64,000 nt of DNA, taken from CAWCVR01 sp963799105. Its GTDB lineage: Bacteria; Acidobacteriota; Terriglobia; Bryobacterales; Bryobacteraceae. The stretch lies in NCBI GenBank assembly GCA_963799105.1, contig CAWCVR010000010.1, positions 248,001 to 312,000 of the forward strand. Direction: 5' to 3'. Positions within the stretch are counted from its first letter, which is position 1; every line of letters starts with the position of its first letter. Both the position numbers and the translations under genes were made by a program. The notes under the pieces were generated by a model. It did no database searches. It was not told the DNA's origin and worked only from the letters and a program-made list of their open reading frames with translations. Shown in pieces: positions 8,602 to 17,465 of the stretch.

Positions 8602-10632
8602 CTGGCTTGCGGTGCCGCCGCATGCGGCGCCTGGCTGTGGTATCTCCACGCGGCGGCGCCGCCTGCGCGGGTTTACCGGATCGGCTATCAGCACTCGCCG
8701 CCGCGTCAGTATGTCTCGCCGTCGGGGCAGCCTTACGGCCCGGCCATCGATCTCGTCCGGGGGGCGGCGGAACACGCGGGGATCGCCTTGCAATGGGTTC
8801 CGGTGCCGGAAGGGCCGGACGCCGCGCTGGAGAACGGCACGGTCGATTTGTGGCCCCTGGTGGCGCGGCGGCCCGAGCGGCTGAAACGCTTCTACATCAG
8901 CGATCCATACGAGGAAATGTCGTTCTGGATCGTCTCCCTGAGGCAACGCGGCATCGGCCGTCACGACGATCTGGCGGGGCTTAGGCTGGGGTTTCCGCGC
9001 GGGCTGGCGGCCCAGGTGGCCGGCATGGGGTACCCACGGGCTATCCCGGTGCCGGTGGAATGGCGGGCGGCCGTGGGGACTTTGTGCAGCGGCGGAATAG
9101 ACGCCTTGGTGCTTCAGGGAAGCCCGCTCGACACCTACTCGAATGTGGACCCGGAGTGCAGCTCGAAATTGGTATTCTATCCGCTCCCGGCGGAGACAGT
9201 GGCGTCGGGTGTGGGAGCCACGCGCAAGCGCCCCGATGCGGTTTGGGCGGCGGACCGGCTTCACGACGCCATCCTGGAGATGAACCGGGACGGGTCGCTG
9301 ACGGGCATCCAGTTCCACTGGTACGGCACCGCGTTCAACGAGTCGTATGTTCTGGATAGACAGGCGGCGGGTCGGCGGAACATCCGGATCCTGTTGTTCC
9401 TTCTGGGGTTGGTCGGGGCGGCGCTGGCCGTAACCCTGTGGCTCGGAACACGGCTGCGAGCCGCGAAAACGGCCGCCGTACGGGCGACCGCGGCCAGGAG
9501 CGAATTCACCGCCAACCTCAGCCACGAGATTCGCACTCCCATGAACGGCATCCTGGGGATGACCGGCCTGGCGCTCGAAACGAAACTGGACCCCGAACAG
9601 CGCGAGTGTCTGGAGACAGCCAAGGGCTGCGCGGATTCGCTGCTGGGGCTGCTGAACGACGTGCTGGACTTCTCCAAAATGGAGGCCGGCAAACTGGAGG
9701 TGGCGCGCGAGCCCTTCGAGTTCCGTCCGGCGATTGCCGGCGCGGTGCGGGTCCTGAGCTTCGGAGCGCGGAGCAAAGGGATCTCGCTGGCCAGCGAGAT
9801 CGACCCCCGGATTCCGGCTTGGGTATCCGGCGACGCGGTACGGCTGCGGCAGATTCTGGTGAACCTGGTGGGGAACGCGCTGAAGTTCTCTTCGCGCGGT
9901 GCGATAGGCGTCGAGGCGCAGCTCGAATCGGCCACGGAGAGCGAGGTGGTCTGCCGGTTCCGGGTCACCGACGAGGGCATCGGCGTTCCGCTGGAGAAGC
10001 GGCAATCCATCTTCGCGCGCTTCGAGCAGGCGGACGGATCCACTACCCGGCGCTTCGGCGGCACCGGGCTCGGATTGACGATCTCCGCCAACCTGGTGCG
10101 GCTGATGGGCGGCCGGATCTGGGTGGAGAGCCCATGGCGGGACGGCGCCGGCCGCGAGCGCGCCGGCAGCGCCTTCCACTTCACGGCGCGGTTCGGCACC
10201 GCCGAGGCGCCATCTCCCCGGCAGGAAGCGGCACCCGCGCCCGCGAGCGCCACGGGCCTGAAGATTCTGCTGGCGGAAGACAACCCGGTCAATCAGATGG
10301 TGATGGTGAAGCTGCTCGAACGGCGCGGCCATTCGGTTACGCTGGCGGGCAACGGGCTGCGCGCGCTCGATCTGCTGGCCCAGAGCCGGTTCGACGTGGT
10401 GTTGATGGATGTCCAGATGCCCGAGCTGGACGGCATGGAAACCACCGCGCGCATCCGCCGCCTGGAGGCCGCATCCGGACTCCACACCCCCATCGTGGCC
10501 ATGACCGCGCACGCCATGACCGGCGACCGGGAACGCTTCCTCGCCGCGGGAATGGACTGCTACGTGAGCAAGCCGGTGGCGCCGGAGGAACTCTGCGAGG
10601 CGCTCGAACGGGCGATGAGGCGGCGGGTGTAA
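8602..10632 (+). CDS. Hybrid sensor histidine kinase with periplasmic solute-binding sensor (BvgS-like)
   Basis: Senses a small solute and relays phosphate internally. Order: N-terminal hydrophobic segment, SBP_bac_3-like periplasmic domain, membrane helix (about residues 258-282), HisKA with NLSHEIRTPMNGILG, HATPase with FGGTGLGLTI, and a receiver domain with LLAEDNPVNQ and phospho-acceptor Asp in VVLMDVQMPE. There is no DNA-binding output or Hpt domain, so a partner is needed. No ATG, GTG or TTG opens the frame before TTG 8788, which would cut the sensor domain. The frame is open back to 8497, and CTG 8602 has GGAAGG five bases upstream, so I use it provisionally. It is divergent from the GH51/GH43 operon and may report on plant-derived sugars (inference). 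Confidence 0.82.
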   Translation: MACGAAACGAWLWYLHAAAPPARVYRIGYQHSPPRQYVSPSGQPYGPAIDLVRGAAEHAGIALQWVPVPEGPDAALENGTVDLWPLVARRPERLKRFYISDPYEEMSFWIVSLRQRGIGRHDDLAGLRLGFPRGLAAQVAGMGYPRAIPVPVEWRAAVGTLCSGGIDALVLQGSPLDTYSNVDPECSSKLVFYPLPAETVASGVGATRKRPDAVWAADRLHDAILEMNRDGSLTGIQFHWYGTAFNESYVLDRQAAGRRNIRILLFLLGLVGAALAVTLWLGTRLRAAKTAAVRATAARSEFTANLSHEIRTPMNGILGMTGLALETKLDPEQRECLETAKGCADSLLGLLNDVLDFSKMEAGKLEVAREPFEFRPAIAGAVRVLSFGARSKGISLASEIDPRIPAWVSGDAVRLRQILVNLVGNALKFSSRGAIGVEAQLESATESEVVCRFRVTDEGIGVPLEKRQSIFARFEQADGSTTRRFGGTGLGLTISANLVRLMGGRIWVESPWRDGAGRERAGSAFHFTARFGTAEAPSPRQEAAPAPASATGLKILLAEDNPVNQMVMVKLLERRGHSVTLAGNGLRALDLLAQSRFDVVLMDVQMPELDGMETTARIRRLEAASGLHTPIVAMTAHAMTGDRERFLAAGMDCYVSKPVAPEELCEALERAMRRRV

Positions 10633-10639
10633 GCGGCCC

Positions 10640-13120
10640 TTACTGCGCCGGTTCGCAGGCGCGGCGGAGGCTCTCGGCCATGGCGGCCTGTCTTTCGGCG
10701 TCCAGTTTCCTGCCGCCGGCGGTGACGTAGAAGACGTCGATGGCTTTGTGCGCTTCGGTGTCGATCAGGACCACTTCGATGTTGCCGCCGCTGGAAGAGA
10801 TCGCCGAGGCCAGATCGTAGAGCAGGCCGGGACGGTCCTGGGCGACAATCTCCACCAGCGTCGCGGTGGCGCTGGCGTCGGGGTTAAAGGACACACGCGC
10901 GGGAATGGCGGCCTTGCGGCTGGGGAGCCGGGGCTTGGGACGGTTGCGCAGAAGCGAACTCGCATCGGCTTTGCCGGCCAGCACGCGCGCGGTGACGGAG
11001 CGCAGGCGATCGACCTCGCTGGGGTTGAGATCGAGCGTGCGGTTGGGGTCGGCAAACGAAAAGGTATCGAGCACCAGGCCGCGGCGATTTGAGAACGCCT
11101 CGGCCTTGAGGATGTTCATGCCGAAACTGGAGAGCGTGCCGGCGGCGGCGGCGAAGAGGCCGGGGCGGTCGCCGGTCACGAGCGTCAACTGCCAGGCGGT
11201 TTCGAGGCGGCGGACGTCCACGGCTGCGCCGCGTTCGCGGCTGCACCGCTCGATCTCCATGTGGGCGTCGATTTCGGCCTCGGTGTGGGTGCGCAGATAG
11301 CGCGTGGGAAAGCCTTCCAGGAAGGCGGCCCGCTCGGACGAACCGGCCGCCTGATCGGCGATGCGGTCGCTCTCCAGTTCGCGGGTCAGCTCGTTGTAGA
11401 CCATCAGGTAGAGCTGCCACAACTGCTCGGCGCGCCAGGGGGTCATGACTTCGGGGTTGACGGCGCTGACGTCGGCCCAGGTGAGCAGGGTGAGGCTCTT
11501 GAGGCGTTCCACGGTTTCGACGCGGCGGGCCACGTCGCGGATGGTGGCGGGATCGAAAACATCGCGCGACTGCAAGACGGCGGAAAGCTCCAGGTGGGAG
11601 GCGATGAGAAACAGCACCATGTCGCGGCCGGCGCGCGGGACCCCAATGCGCGCCATGGCCTGGCCGGCCAGGCGCAGGGAACCGTCCACGTGGCCTTCGT
11701 CGGGAGAGCCCTTGCCGGAATCGTGAAACAGAAGGGCGAACAGCAGCAGGCCGGGCTGTTTCACTTCGTCGAGCAGGCCGGCGAAGGAAGTCTGGCCGGC
11801 CGGCGCGGCGCCGCGCAGGTCCCACAGGTTCTGCATGGCCACCAGGGTGTGCTCGTCCACGGTGTAGCGGTGGAAGAAATCGCGGATGACCAGGCAGTCG
11901 ATTTGCCGCAACTCGGGAAAGACGGCGGTCAGCAGGCCGGTATCGTGCATGGAGCGCACGGCCATGGGCGCCTGCGGCAGCGACAGAATGCTTTCCACCA
12001 GCGGCCAGAGCGGCTGAGGATCGGCGAAGAACTCGCGCAGGCGGGCGCGGCGGGCCGCGAGTTGGCGTTCGGCCTCGAGCGAAGGGCGGATGCCGTGGCG
12101 GGCGGCGAATTCGAAGAGGCGGAGCGCGAGTTGGGGATCGGAGTCCAACTGCTGGGGGGCGCGGAAGTGAGCGCGCTCGCGGTGGACGCTGAAGTCGGCA
12201 TTGCCCAGGCGGGTGCGCCAATCGCGGAACTGGGAGAAGAGGGAACTGGACTGGGCTTCGGCGCTTTCGAGAGCGCGCGCGGCGGCGCGGTAGATGGCGC
12301 GGGCGTGCCGGTAATACTGGCGCATCCAGCCGGAGGCGTCGCCGCCGGGGTCCGGCTGCCACTCTTCGGCGATGGCCTCCTGGGCGTCGAACGAGAGGAA
12401 GTTCGAATCGCGGCCGGCCTGGCAGTGGAGGTAACACCGCACGCGCGCCAGGAAGCGGAAGGCCTCCTGCAGTTCCTCGGGAGCGGAGGCGGCGGGATAG
12501 CTGGAACCGGCGTCGCGCAACTGTTCGAGCCAGGCGACCAACTGGAAGTCGCGAAGCCCGCCGGGAGTCTCCTTGACGTTGGGCTCCAGGTGGTACAGCG
12601 TGTCGCCGAACTTGGCGTGGCGCTCGCGGGTGAGACGGGCGAGATTGCGCACCAGGATTTCGCGGTTGGCGCGGAGGAAGCGCGGCAGACGGTCGGCCAC
12701 TCCGGCGTAGAGCGGGCGGTCCCCGGCCAGGAAGCGCTGGTCGAGGATGCTGATGTTGAGCTCGACGTTCTGGTCGTGGACCTCGAGGCATTCGGCCGGC
12801 GTGCGGACGGACTGGCTGACGCGCAGGCCGGCGTCCCAGAGTTGCCGCAGGAAGGTGGCGACGGATTCCCGGTTCGCCAGCGCCAGGCGTTCGGAGGCGA
12901 ACAGCAGCAGCAGGTCGATATCCGAGTACGGGAACAGGTGGCGGCGGCCGTATCCGCCGACGGCCAGCAGGCTCAAGCCTTCGGGGACATCGGCAAGCAG
13001 GCTCCCGGCGGCGTCTAGGACGGTGCGGTCCACCTGGGCGGTGCGTTCGGCGAGGGCGCTTCCGGCGCAGTCCGGGAAAAAGGGGTCTGACCCCTTTTTC
13101 CTAGAGTGCGGATTCGCCAC
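10640..13120 (-). CDS. glnD: Bifunctional [protein-PII] uridylyltransferase / uridylyl-removing enzyme
   Basis: Signals nitrogen status by adding UMP to PII when glutamine is low and removing it when glutamine is high. The 826-residue frame has the nucleotidyltransferase signature GGYGRRHLFPYSDIDL near residues 55-70. An HD hydrolase domain with FALLFHDSGKG follows in the middle, then two C-terminal ACT domains that would bind glutamine. GTG 13120 overlaps the glnB end by 20 bases. Its first 20 codons (SRKKGSDPFF...) are encoded by a palindromic repeat, so translation may instead begin at GTG 13033. Neither start has a clear ribosome-binding site. It is last in the amtB-glnB-glnD operon. Confidence 0.92.
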   Translation of the reverse strand: MANPHSRKKGSDPFFPDCAGSALAERTAQVDRTVLDAAGSLLADVPEGLSLLAVGGYGRRHLFPYSDIDLLLLFASERLALANRESVATFLRQLWDAGLRVSQSVRTPAECLEVHDQNVELNISILDQRFLAGDRPLYAGVADRLPRFLRANREILVRNLARLTRERHAKFGDTLYHLEPNVKETPGGLRDFQLVAWLEQLRDAGSSYPAASAPEELQEAFRFLARVRCYLHCQAGRDSNFLSFDAQEAIAEEWQPDPGGDASGWMRQYYRHARAIYRAAARALESAEAQSSSLFSQFRDWRTRLGNADFSVHRERAHFRAPQQLDSDPQLALRLFEFAARHGIRPSLEAERQLAARRARLREFFADPQPLWPLVESILSLPQAPMAVRSMHDTGLLTAVFPELRQIDCLVIRDFFHRYTVDEHTLVAMQNLWDLRGAAPAGQTSFAGLLDEVKQPGLLLFALLFHDSGKGSPDEGHVDGSLRLAGQAMARIGVPRAGRDMVLFLIASHLELSAVLQSRDVFDPATIRDVARRVETVERLKSLTLLTWADVSAVNPEVMTPWRAEQLWQLYLMVYNELTRELESDRIADQAAGSSERAAFLEGFPTRYLRTHTEAEIDAHMEIERCSRERGAAVDVRRLETAWQLTLVTGDRPGLFAAAAGTLSSFGMNILKAEAFSNRRGLVLDTFSFADPNRTLDLNPSEVDRLRSVTARVLAGKADASSLLRNRPKPRLPSRKAAIPARVSFNPDASATATLVEIVAQDRPGLLYDLASAISSSGGNIEVVLIDTEAHKAIDVFYVTAGGRKLDAERQAAMAESLRRACEPAQ
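13078..13100. repeat. Palindromic repeat (family A, copy 1) between glnB and glnD
   Basis: AAAAAGGGG-TCTGA-CCCCTTTTT is a near-perfect hairpin lying in the first codons of the glnD frame and ending at the glnB stop. Related copies lie at 37268-37297 and 45195-45224. The A-tract, GC stem and T-tract resemble a bidirectional intrinsic terminator, so it could lower glnD expression relative to glnB. Confidence 0.7.
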
Positions 13121-13439
13121 GGTCGTCGTTGCGGATACGGATGGTCTCGGCCACGTCGAAGACGAAGATTTTGCCGTCGCCGATTTTGCCGGTGCGGGCG
13201 GCGCCGGCCAAAGCGTTGACCACTTCGTCGGCGCGGGCGGAGGGGACCACCAGTTCGAGTTTCACCTTGGCCAGGAGGTCCACGTTGTATTCCTGGCCGC
13301 GATAGACTTCCTTGTGACCCTTCTGGCGGCCGTGGCCGCGAACGTCGGTGATGGTCATGCCATCGATGCCGATGGCCATGAGCGCCTCCTTCACTTCGTC
13401 GAGTTTGAAGGGCTGGATGATGGCTTCGATTTTCTTCAT
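13101..13439 (-). CDS. glnB: Nitrogen regulatory protein PII
   Basis: Trimeric signal protein that binds ATP/ADP and 2-oxoglutarate and controls ammonium uptake and glutamine synthesis. At 112 residues it has the usual length. Tyr51 in GQEYNVDLL is the conserved uridylylation site in the T-loop. The B-loop region (TGKIGDGKIFV) and C-terminal RIRNDDRG are standard. It begins 12 bases after the amtB stop, and the linkage points to a GlnK-like role on AmtB. GlnD, encoded next, is its modifying enzyme. Confidence 0.95.
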   Translation of the reverse strand: MKKIEAIIQPFKLDEVKEALMAIGIDGMTITDVRGHGRQKGHKEVYRGQEYNVDLLAKVKLELVVPSARADEVVNALAGAARTGKIGDGKIFVFDVAETIRIRNDDRGESAL

Positions 13440-13451
13440 GAGTTCATCCGG

Positions 13452-14843
13452 CTATGATTCGAGGATATACCCTTCCTCGCCGTGCATGCTGAGGTCGAGG
13501 CCTTCGATTTCCTGCTCCCGGGTGACGCGCACTCCAATGGCGAGGTCGCAGATCTTGAGGATGATCAGGGTGCCCACGATGCCAAGGCCCCAGGCGATGC
13601 CGCAGCCCATGAGCTGGTTGAGCACCTGGCCGGCTTTTCCGTCGACCAATCCGAGGGGCAGCGTTTTCCCGGCGGCGTCCTTGAGTCCGTCGTTCACCAG
13701 GCAGGTGGCGAAGACGCCGGTGAGGAGTGCCCCCAGGGTTCCGCCGCAGCCGTGAACGCCGAAGGCATCGAGCGAGTCGTCGTACCCCAGCTTCGGTTTG
13801 ATGGCGACGACCATGAAGTAGCAGACCAATCCGGCGGCCAGGCCGATGAGCAACGCCGGGAAGGGTTGCACGAAGCCGGAAGCGGGGGTAATGGCCACCA
13901 GCCCGGCAACTGCGCCGGAGATGCCGCCCAGGACGCTGGGCTTGCCGTTGTGAATCCACTCCGCCGCGATCCAGCCGAGGGCCGCCGCGGCGGCGCCGAA
14001 ATGGGTGGCCACGAAGGCGCTGGTGGCCAGGCCGGAAGCCGCCAGGGCGCTGCCGGCATTGAAGCCGAACCAGCCCACCCACAGGAGGCAGGCGCCGATG
14101 AAACTGAGCACCAGGCTGTGCGGCTTGATGGGCGTGCCGGGATAGCCGACGCGCTTGCCCAGATAGAGCGCGCAGATGAGGGCGGAGACGCCGGAGGTGA
14201 TGTGCACGACCGTGCCGCCGGCGAAATCGAAGCATGGAAAAACGCCGCCGCTGAAGGCGTTGAGCAGGCCGCCCTTGCCCCACACCATGTGGGCCATGGG
14301 GAAGTACACGAACAGGCTCCAGAGGACGGTGAAGAGGAGCATGGCGCTGAACTTCATGCGTTCGGCAAACGCGCCCGAAATCAGAGCGGGCGTGATGATG
14401 GCGAACATGAGCTGGTAGATCATGAAGGTCTGTTGCGGAATGGTGGGCGCGTAATCGGCGTTGGGCGCGCTGCCCACGTTATGCAGGAGCGCGAAACGGA
14501 AATCGCCGACGAAGTGCCCCGACCCGCCGAACGCCAGGCTGTAGCCGACCACGGCCCACAGCACGGTCACCACCGCCATGAGGACGAAGCTCTGCATCAT
14601 GGTGCCGAGGACGTTCTTGCGGCGGACCAGGCCGCCGTAGAAGAGAGCCAGTCCGGGCCCGGTCATCATGAGGACGAGCGCGGAGCTGACCAGCATCCAG
14701 GCGTTATCGCCGGCCGACTGGGCCGATTTGGCAGCGGCATCGACGGCCGCGATTCTGGCTTGCAGATCGGGATTTGCCTGAGCCAGGAGGGTAGCGGAGG
14801 ACAGAGCCGCCGCCAGGGTGCACATTTTCAGGAATACTCTCAT
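13452..14843 (-). CDS. amtB: Ammonium transporter, Amt family
   Basis: Inner-membrane channel for ammonium, of about 463 residues with some eleven helices after a cleavable-looking signal (MRVFLKMCTLAAAL). The pore twin-His can be placed in PMAHMVWG and FGVHGCGGT, and the signature around FGFNAGSALAASGLA is intact. ATG 14843 opens the signal peptide; ATG 14855 in frame would add four residues. A 20-residue Ala/Gln-rich linker between signal and first helix is a little long for the family. It is first gene of amtB-glnB-glnD, so expression probably follows nitrogen limitation. No sigma-54 site was found upstream by eye. Confidence 0.95.
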   Translation of the reverse strand: MRVFLKMCTLAAALSSATLLAQANPDLQARIAAVDAAAKSAQSAGDNAWMLVSSALVLMMTGPGLALFYGGLVRRKNVLGTMMQSFVLMAVVTVLWAVVGYSLAFGGSGHFVGDFRFALLHNVGSAPNADYAPTIPQQTFMIYQLMFAIITPALISGAFAERMKFSAMLLFTVLWSLFVYFPMAHMVWGKGGLLNAFSGGVFPCFDFAGGTVVHITSGVSALICALYLGKRVGYPGTPIKPHSLVLSFIGACLLWVGWFGFNAGSALAASGLATSAFVATHFGAAAAALGWIAAEWIHNGKPSVLGGISGAVAGLVAITPASGFVQPFPALLIGLAAGLVCYFMVVAIKPKLGYDDSLDAFGVHGCGGTLGALLTGVFATCLVNDGLKDAAGKTLPLGLVDGKAGQVLNQLMGCGIAWGLGIVGTLIILKICDLAIGVRVTREQEIEGLDLSMHGEEGYILES

Positions 14844-15004
14844 CGTGGAGACCATGGGAAGCTTCGGTCCATTGTCGCAGTGGCTCCGGCGGCATCCAAG
14901 ACGGAACTTTCTATGGTAAGGATTGGATTTTTTTATGGATTCGCGCGGGCGGCCTTCCCGCTGGGGCCGCGCTTGGGTAAAATTGCCGATAACAGACCGG
15001 GAAT

Positions 15005-15466
15005 ATGACGACCGCTTTGGCGCCCACGCCCTCCATCGATGACCGCTATTGCCGTTACAGGCTGGAGATCCGGGAATCGCGCATCCACCAGCGGGGAGTC
15101 TATGCGCTGGAACCGATTCCGACGCGGCGCAAGGTGATCGAATACACGGGCGAGAAGATCGGCCGGCGGGAAACCTACAAGCGCGGCCAGGGAGACATCA
15201 CGTATCTGTTCACCCTGGACGACTACTGGACGCTCGACGGCGCGGCCGGCGGCAGCGGGGCGGAGATCATCAATCACAGTTGCGACCCGAACCTGTATAC
15301 CTGGCATTTCAAAGGGCACATTCTGTACATGAGCAAGCGGGCGATCCGCCGGGGCGAGGAGTTGACGGTGGACTACCGGTTCTCGACCAAGATCGAGAGG
15401 GTGCCGTGCGCGTGCGGCGCGGGGAACTGCCGGGGCACGATCAACCTGCCGCATGGGAGAACTTGA
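15005..15466 (+). CDS. Small SET-domain protein-lysine methyltransferase
   Basis: A 153-residue protein that is essentially one SET domain, predicted to transfer methyl from S-adenosylmethionine to protein lysine. Landmarks are RGVYALEPIP at the start of the fold, the pseudoknot motifs IINHSCDPN and GEELTVDYRF, and a post-SET zinc-binding tail CACGAGNCRG. SET proteins are best known from eukaryotic chromatin, but compact free-standing ones occur in many bacteria. The substrate is unknown. Its TGA overlaps the ATG of the peptidase gene by one base, implying coupled translation. Confidence 0.88.
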   Translation: MTTALAPTPSIDDRYCRYRLEIRESRIHQRGVYALEPIPTRRKVIEYTGEKIGRRETYKRGQGDITYLFTLDDYWTLDGAAGGSGAEIINHSCDPNLYTWHFKGHILYMSKRAIRRGEELTVDYRFSTKIERVPCACGAGNCRGTINLPHGRT

Positions 15467-16959
15467 TGAAACCTCTTCTTCGAGCCGCCGTGGCGGCGAT
15501 AGCGGTTGGCGCGGCTCTGGCGCAGACCGATTCCGTGTTGCAGCGGATCGGTGAGCGGCTGACGGCGAACGCGCTCAAGGCGGATGTGTCGTTCCTGGCG
15601 TCGGACGCACTGGAAGGCCGAGGCACGCCTTCGAGAGGTCTGGATATCGCGGCCGAGTACATTGCGGCGGAGTTCCGCCGCGCGGGACTGGAGCCGGCGG
15701 GCGACGACGGATACTTCCAGACGGCGTCCCTCTCCAGCGTGACACCCAACACGGAGGGCCTGGAGTTCACACTCGAAGTTGGCGGGCGGGCGATTCAGGC
15801 GGAGAAGGCGTCGATGAACGTGCAGGCGGGTGCGGCGCTGGACCTGAGCCATGCCGGGGCGATCAAGATCGGCCCTCCGGACACGGCGGCAATGGATGCC
15901 TTCGCCGCGCTGCCCGCGGAGCAGGTGAAGGGCAAGGTGCTGCTGGTCGAGTTGCTCGACCCACCGGTGCGTGCCGATCCCCGGGTGGCGCAGGTTCTCT
16001 TCAACACTCAGGCGGCGCTGGTGGTGGTGCTCCGCCCGGCCATGCCGCAAGCCTTGGGAACCCCGCGGTTGCGGGATACTTCCCCGGCGGCGGCCGCTGC
16101 GCCGATGCTGATGGTGTCGGATGCGGGAATCCGCGCGGCGTTGGCGGCGTTGCCGGCGGGGCCGATGGAAGGCACAGTCTCGGTACACGTCCCCGCGCCC
16201 ACGGCGACGCCGGTGAAACTGCGCAACGTGGCGGGGGTGCTGCGCGGATCGGACCCGGCGTTGCAAGGCACGTTTGTGGTGCTCACGGCGCATTACGATC
16301 ACCTGGGCATTCGCGGCCAGGGTGACATCTTCAATGGCGCCAACGACGACGCCAGCGGCACGGCGTCGGTGATGGAGATCGCGGGCACGCTGGGCGGGCT
16401 GGCCGCCCGTCCCAAAAGGAGCATCCTGTTCCTGGCGCTGTTCGGCGAGGAATTGGGCGACCTGGGATCGCAATACTATGCGCGGCATCCGATCTTCCCG
16501 CTGGCGAAGACCATCGCCGATATCAACCTGGAACAACTGGGGCGCACAGACGAGTCGGGCGATGGAGAGAAGCTCGGGCAGTTCAACCTGACGGGGTTCG
16601 ATTTCACCAACCTGGCGGCGATCATTCGCAAGTACTCGGAGCCGGCGGGCGTCAAAGTGGTGAAGGACGAGGCCAAGAGCGACGCCTTTTTCGGGCGCAG
16701 CGACAACGCGGCGTTCGCGGCGGCGGGCGTGCCTTCGACGACGCTCTCGGTGACTTACGTTTTCGGCGACTACCACCGGCCGGGCGACAAATGGCCCAAG
16801 CTGGATTACGAGAACATGGCCAAGGTGGACCGCGCCATCGCGCTGGCGGCGTTTGGTTTGGCGGACGGCACGGAGGAGCCGCGGTGGAACGCGGAGAATC
16901 CCAAGACCGAGGCGTACCGGAAGGCGCGGGACAAGCAGGACAGTTCAGGGGGACGGTGA
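15466..16959 (+). CDS. Secreted M28-family zinc peptidase
   Basis: Probable aminopeptidase acting in the periplasm or outside. From ATG 15466 (497 aa; GGGAGA upstream) there is a signal peptide, then a protease-associated-like insert, then the catalytic fold. Zinc and catalytic residues are visible: His and Asp in HYDHLGI, Asp in NGANDDASGT, the Glu pair in LALFGEELG, Asp in DINLEQLGR and His in GDYHRPGDKW. This ordering is standard for M28. It is translationally coupled to the SET gene. A functional link between a cytosolic methyltransferase and an exported peptidase is not obvious. Confidence 0.9.
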   Translation: MKPLLRAAVAAIAVGAALAQTDSVLQRIGERLTANALKADVSFLASDALEGRGTPSRGLDIAAEYIAAEFRRAGLEPAGDDGYFQTASLSSVTPNTEGLEFTLEVGGRAIQAEKASMNVQAGAALDLSHAGAIKIGPPDTAAMDAFAALPAEQVKGKVLLVELLDPPVRADPRVAQVLFNTQAALVVVLRPAMPQALGTPRLRDTSPAAAAAPMLMVSDAGIRAALAALPAGPMEGTVSVHVPAPTATPVKLRNVAGVLRGSDPALQGTFVVLTAHYDHLGIRGQGDIFNGANDDASGTASVMEIAGTLGGLAARPKRSILFLALFGEELGDLGSQYYARHPIFPLAKTIADINLEQLGRTDESGDGEKLGQFNLTGFDFTNLAAIIRKYSEPAGVKVVKDEAKSDAFFGRSDNAAFAAAGVPSTTLSVTYVFGDYHRPGDKWPKLDYENMAKVDRAIALAAFGLADGTEEPRWNAENPKTEAYRKARDKQDSSGGR

Positions 16960-17465
16960 CGGAAGGACACTACGGGCGTGACGCCGGAGTAAGTGGGACG
17001 TTGCGGGCGGCCGGGCTTTCGGACTTATCGCCGTGCGTGTCGGCCGCCCAATGGTTTGAGTGACTTCTGTGATGATCCAGGCCGGCTTTATGGCCGGCAT
17101 ATCATTGCCACTTCGAAGACTCACTCTCTGATATCCCCTGGGGCGGCAATGACGGCTATCCGCTCGCCAGAGGGTGTTATAGAACCGGTTCCAAGGTCTC
17201 CCTGTCGGCGCCATACCATATAGGTGCACACCGCGAAGGCTTTCACAGCCACCAGGAAGATCAGCACCACCTTAGTTGCAACGCTTCCGGGCCCGGAAGA
17301 AAACCGCGAAGGAACGTCAAGGTGTGTCCCGTTCCTTCTGATTGGAAGGTAGCACAGGGGGTTCGGGGTTTCGGGCGGGCACGGCGGCAAGTGGCACAAA
17401 CGAAACGGAAGAAAGTTTGCAGAAAGTTGTGAACGGGCTGCGGGCGGTGGGCGAGCTAAGGCGAA
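16960..17465. other. Non-coding stretch between convergent genes
   Basis: About 500 bases with no convincing gene. It holds a small hairpin GCCGGC-TTTATG-GCCGGC at 17081-17098. A 92-codon minus-strand frame (17121-17399) contains one plausible membrane helix (VVLIFLVAVKAFAVCTYMV) but has no ribosome-binding site or recognisable relatives, so I do not call it a gene. Confidence 0.5.
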
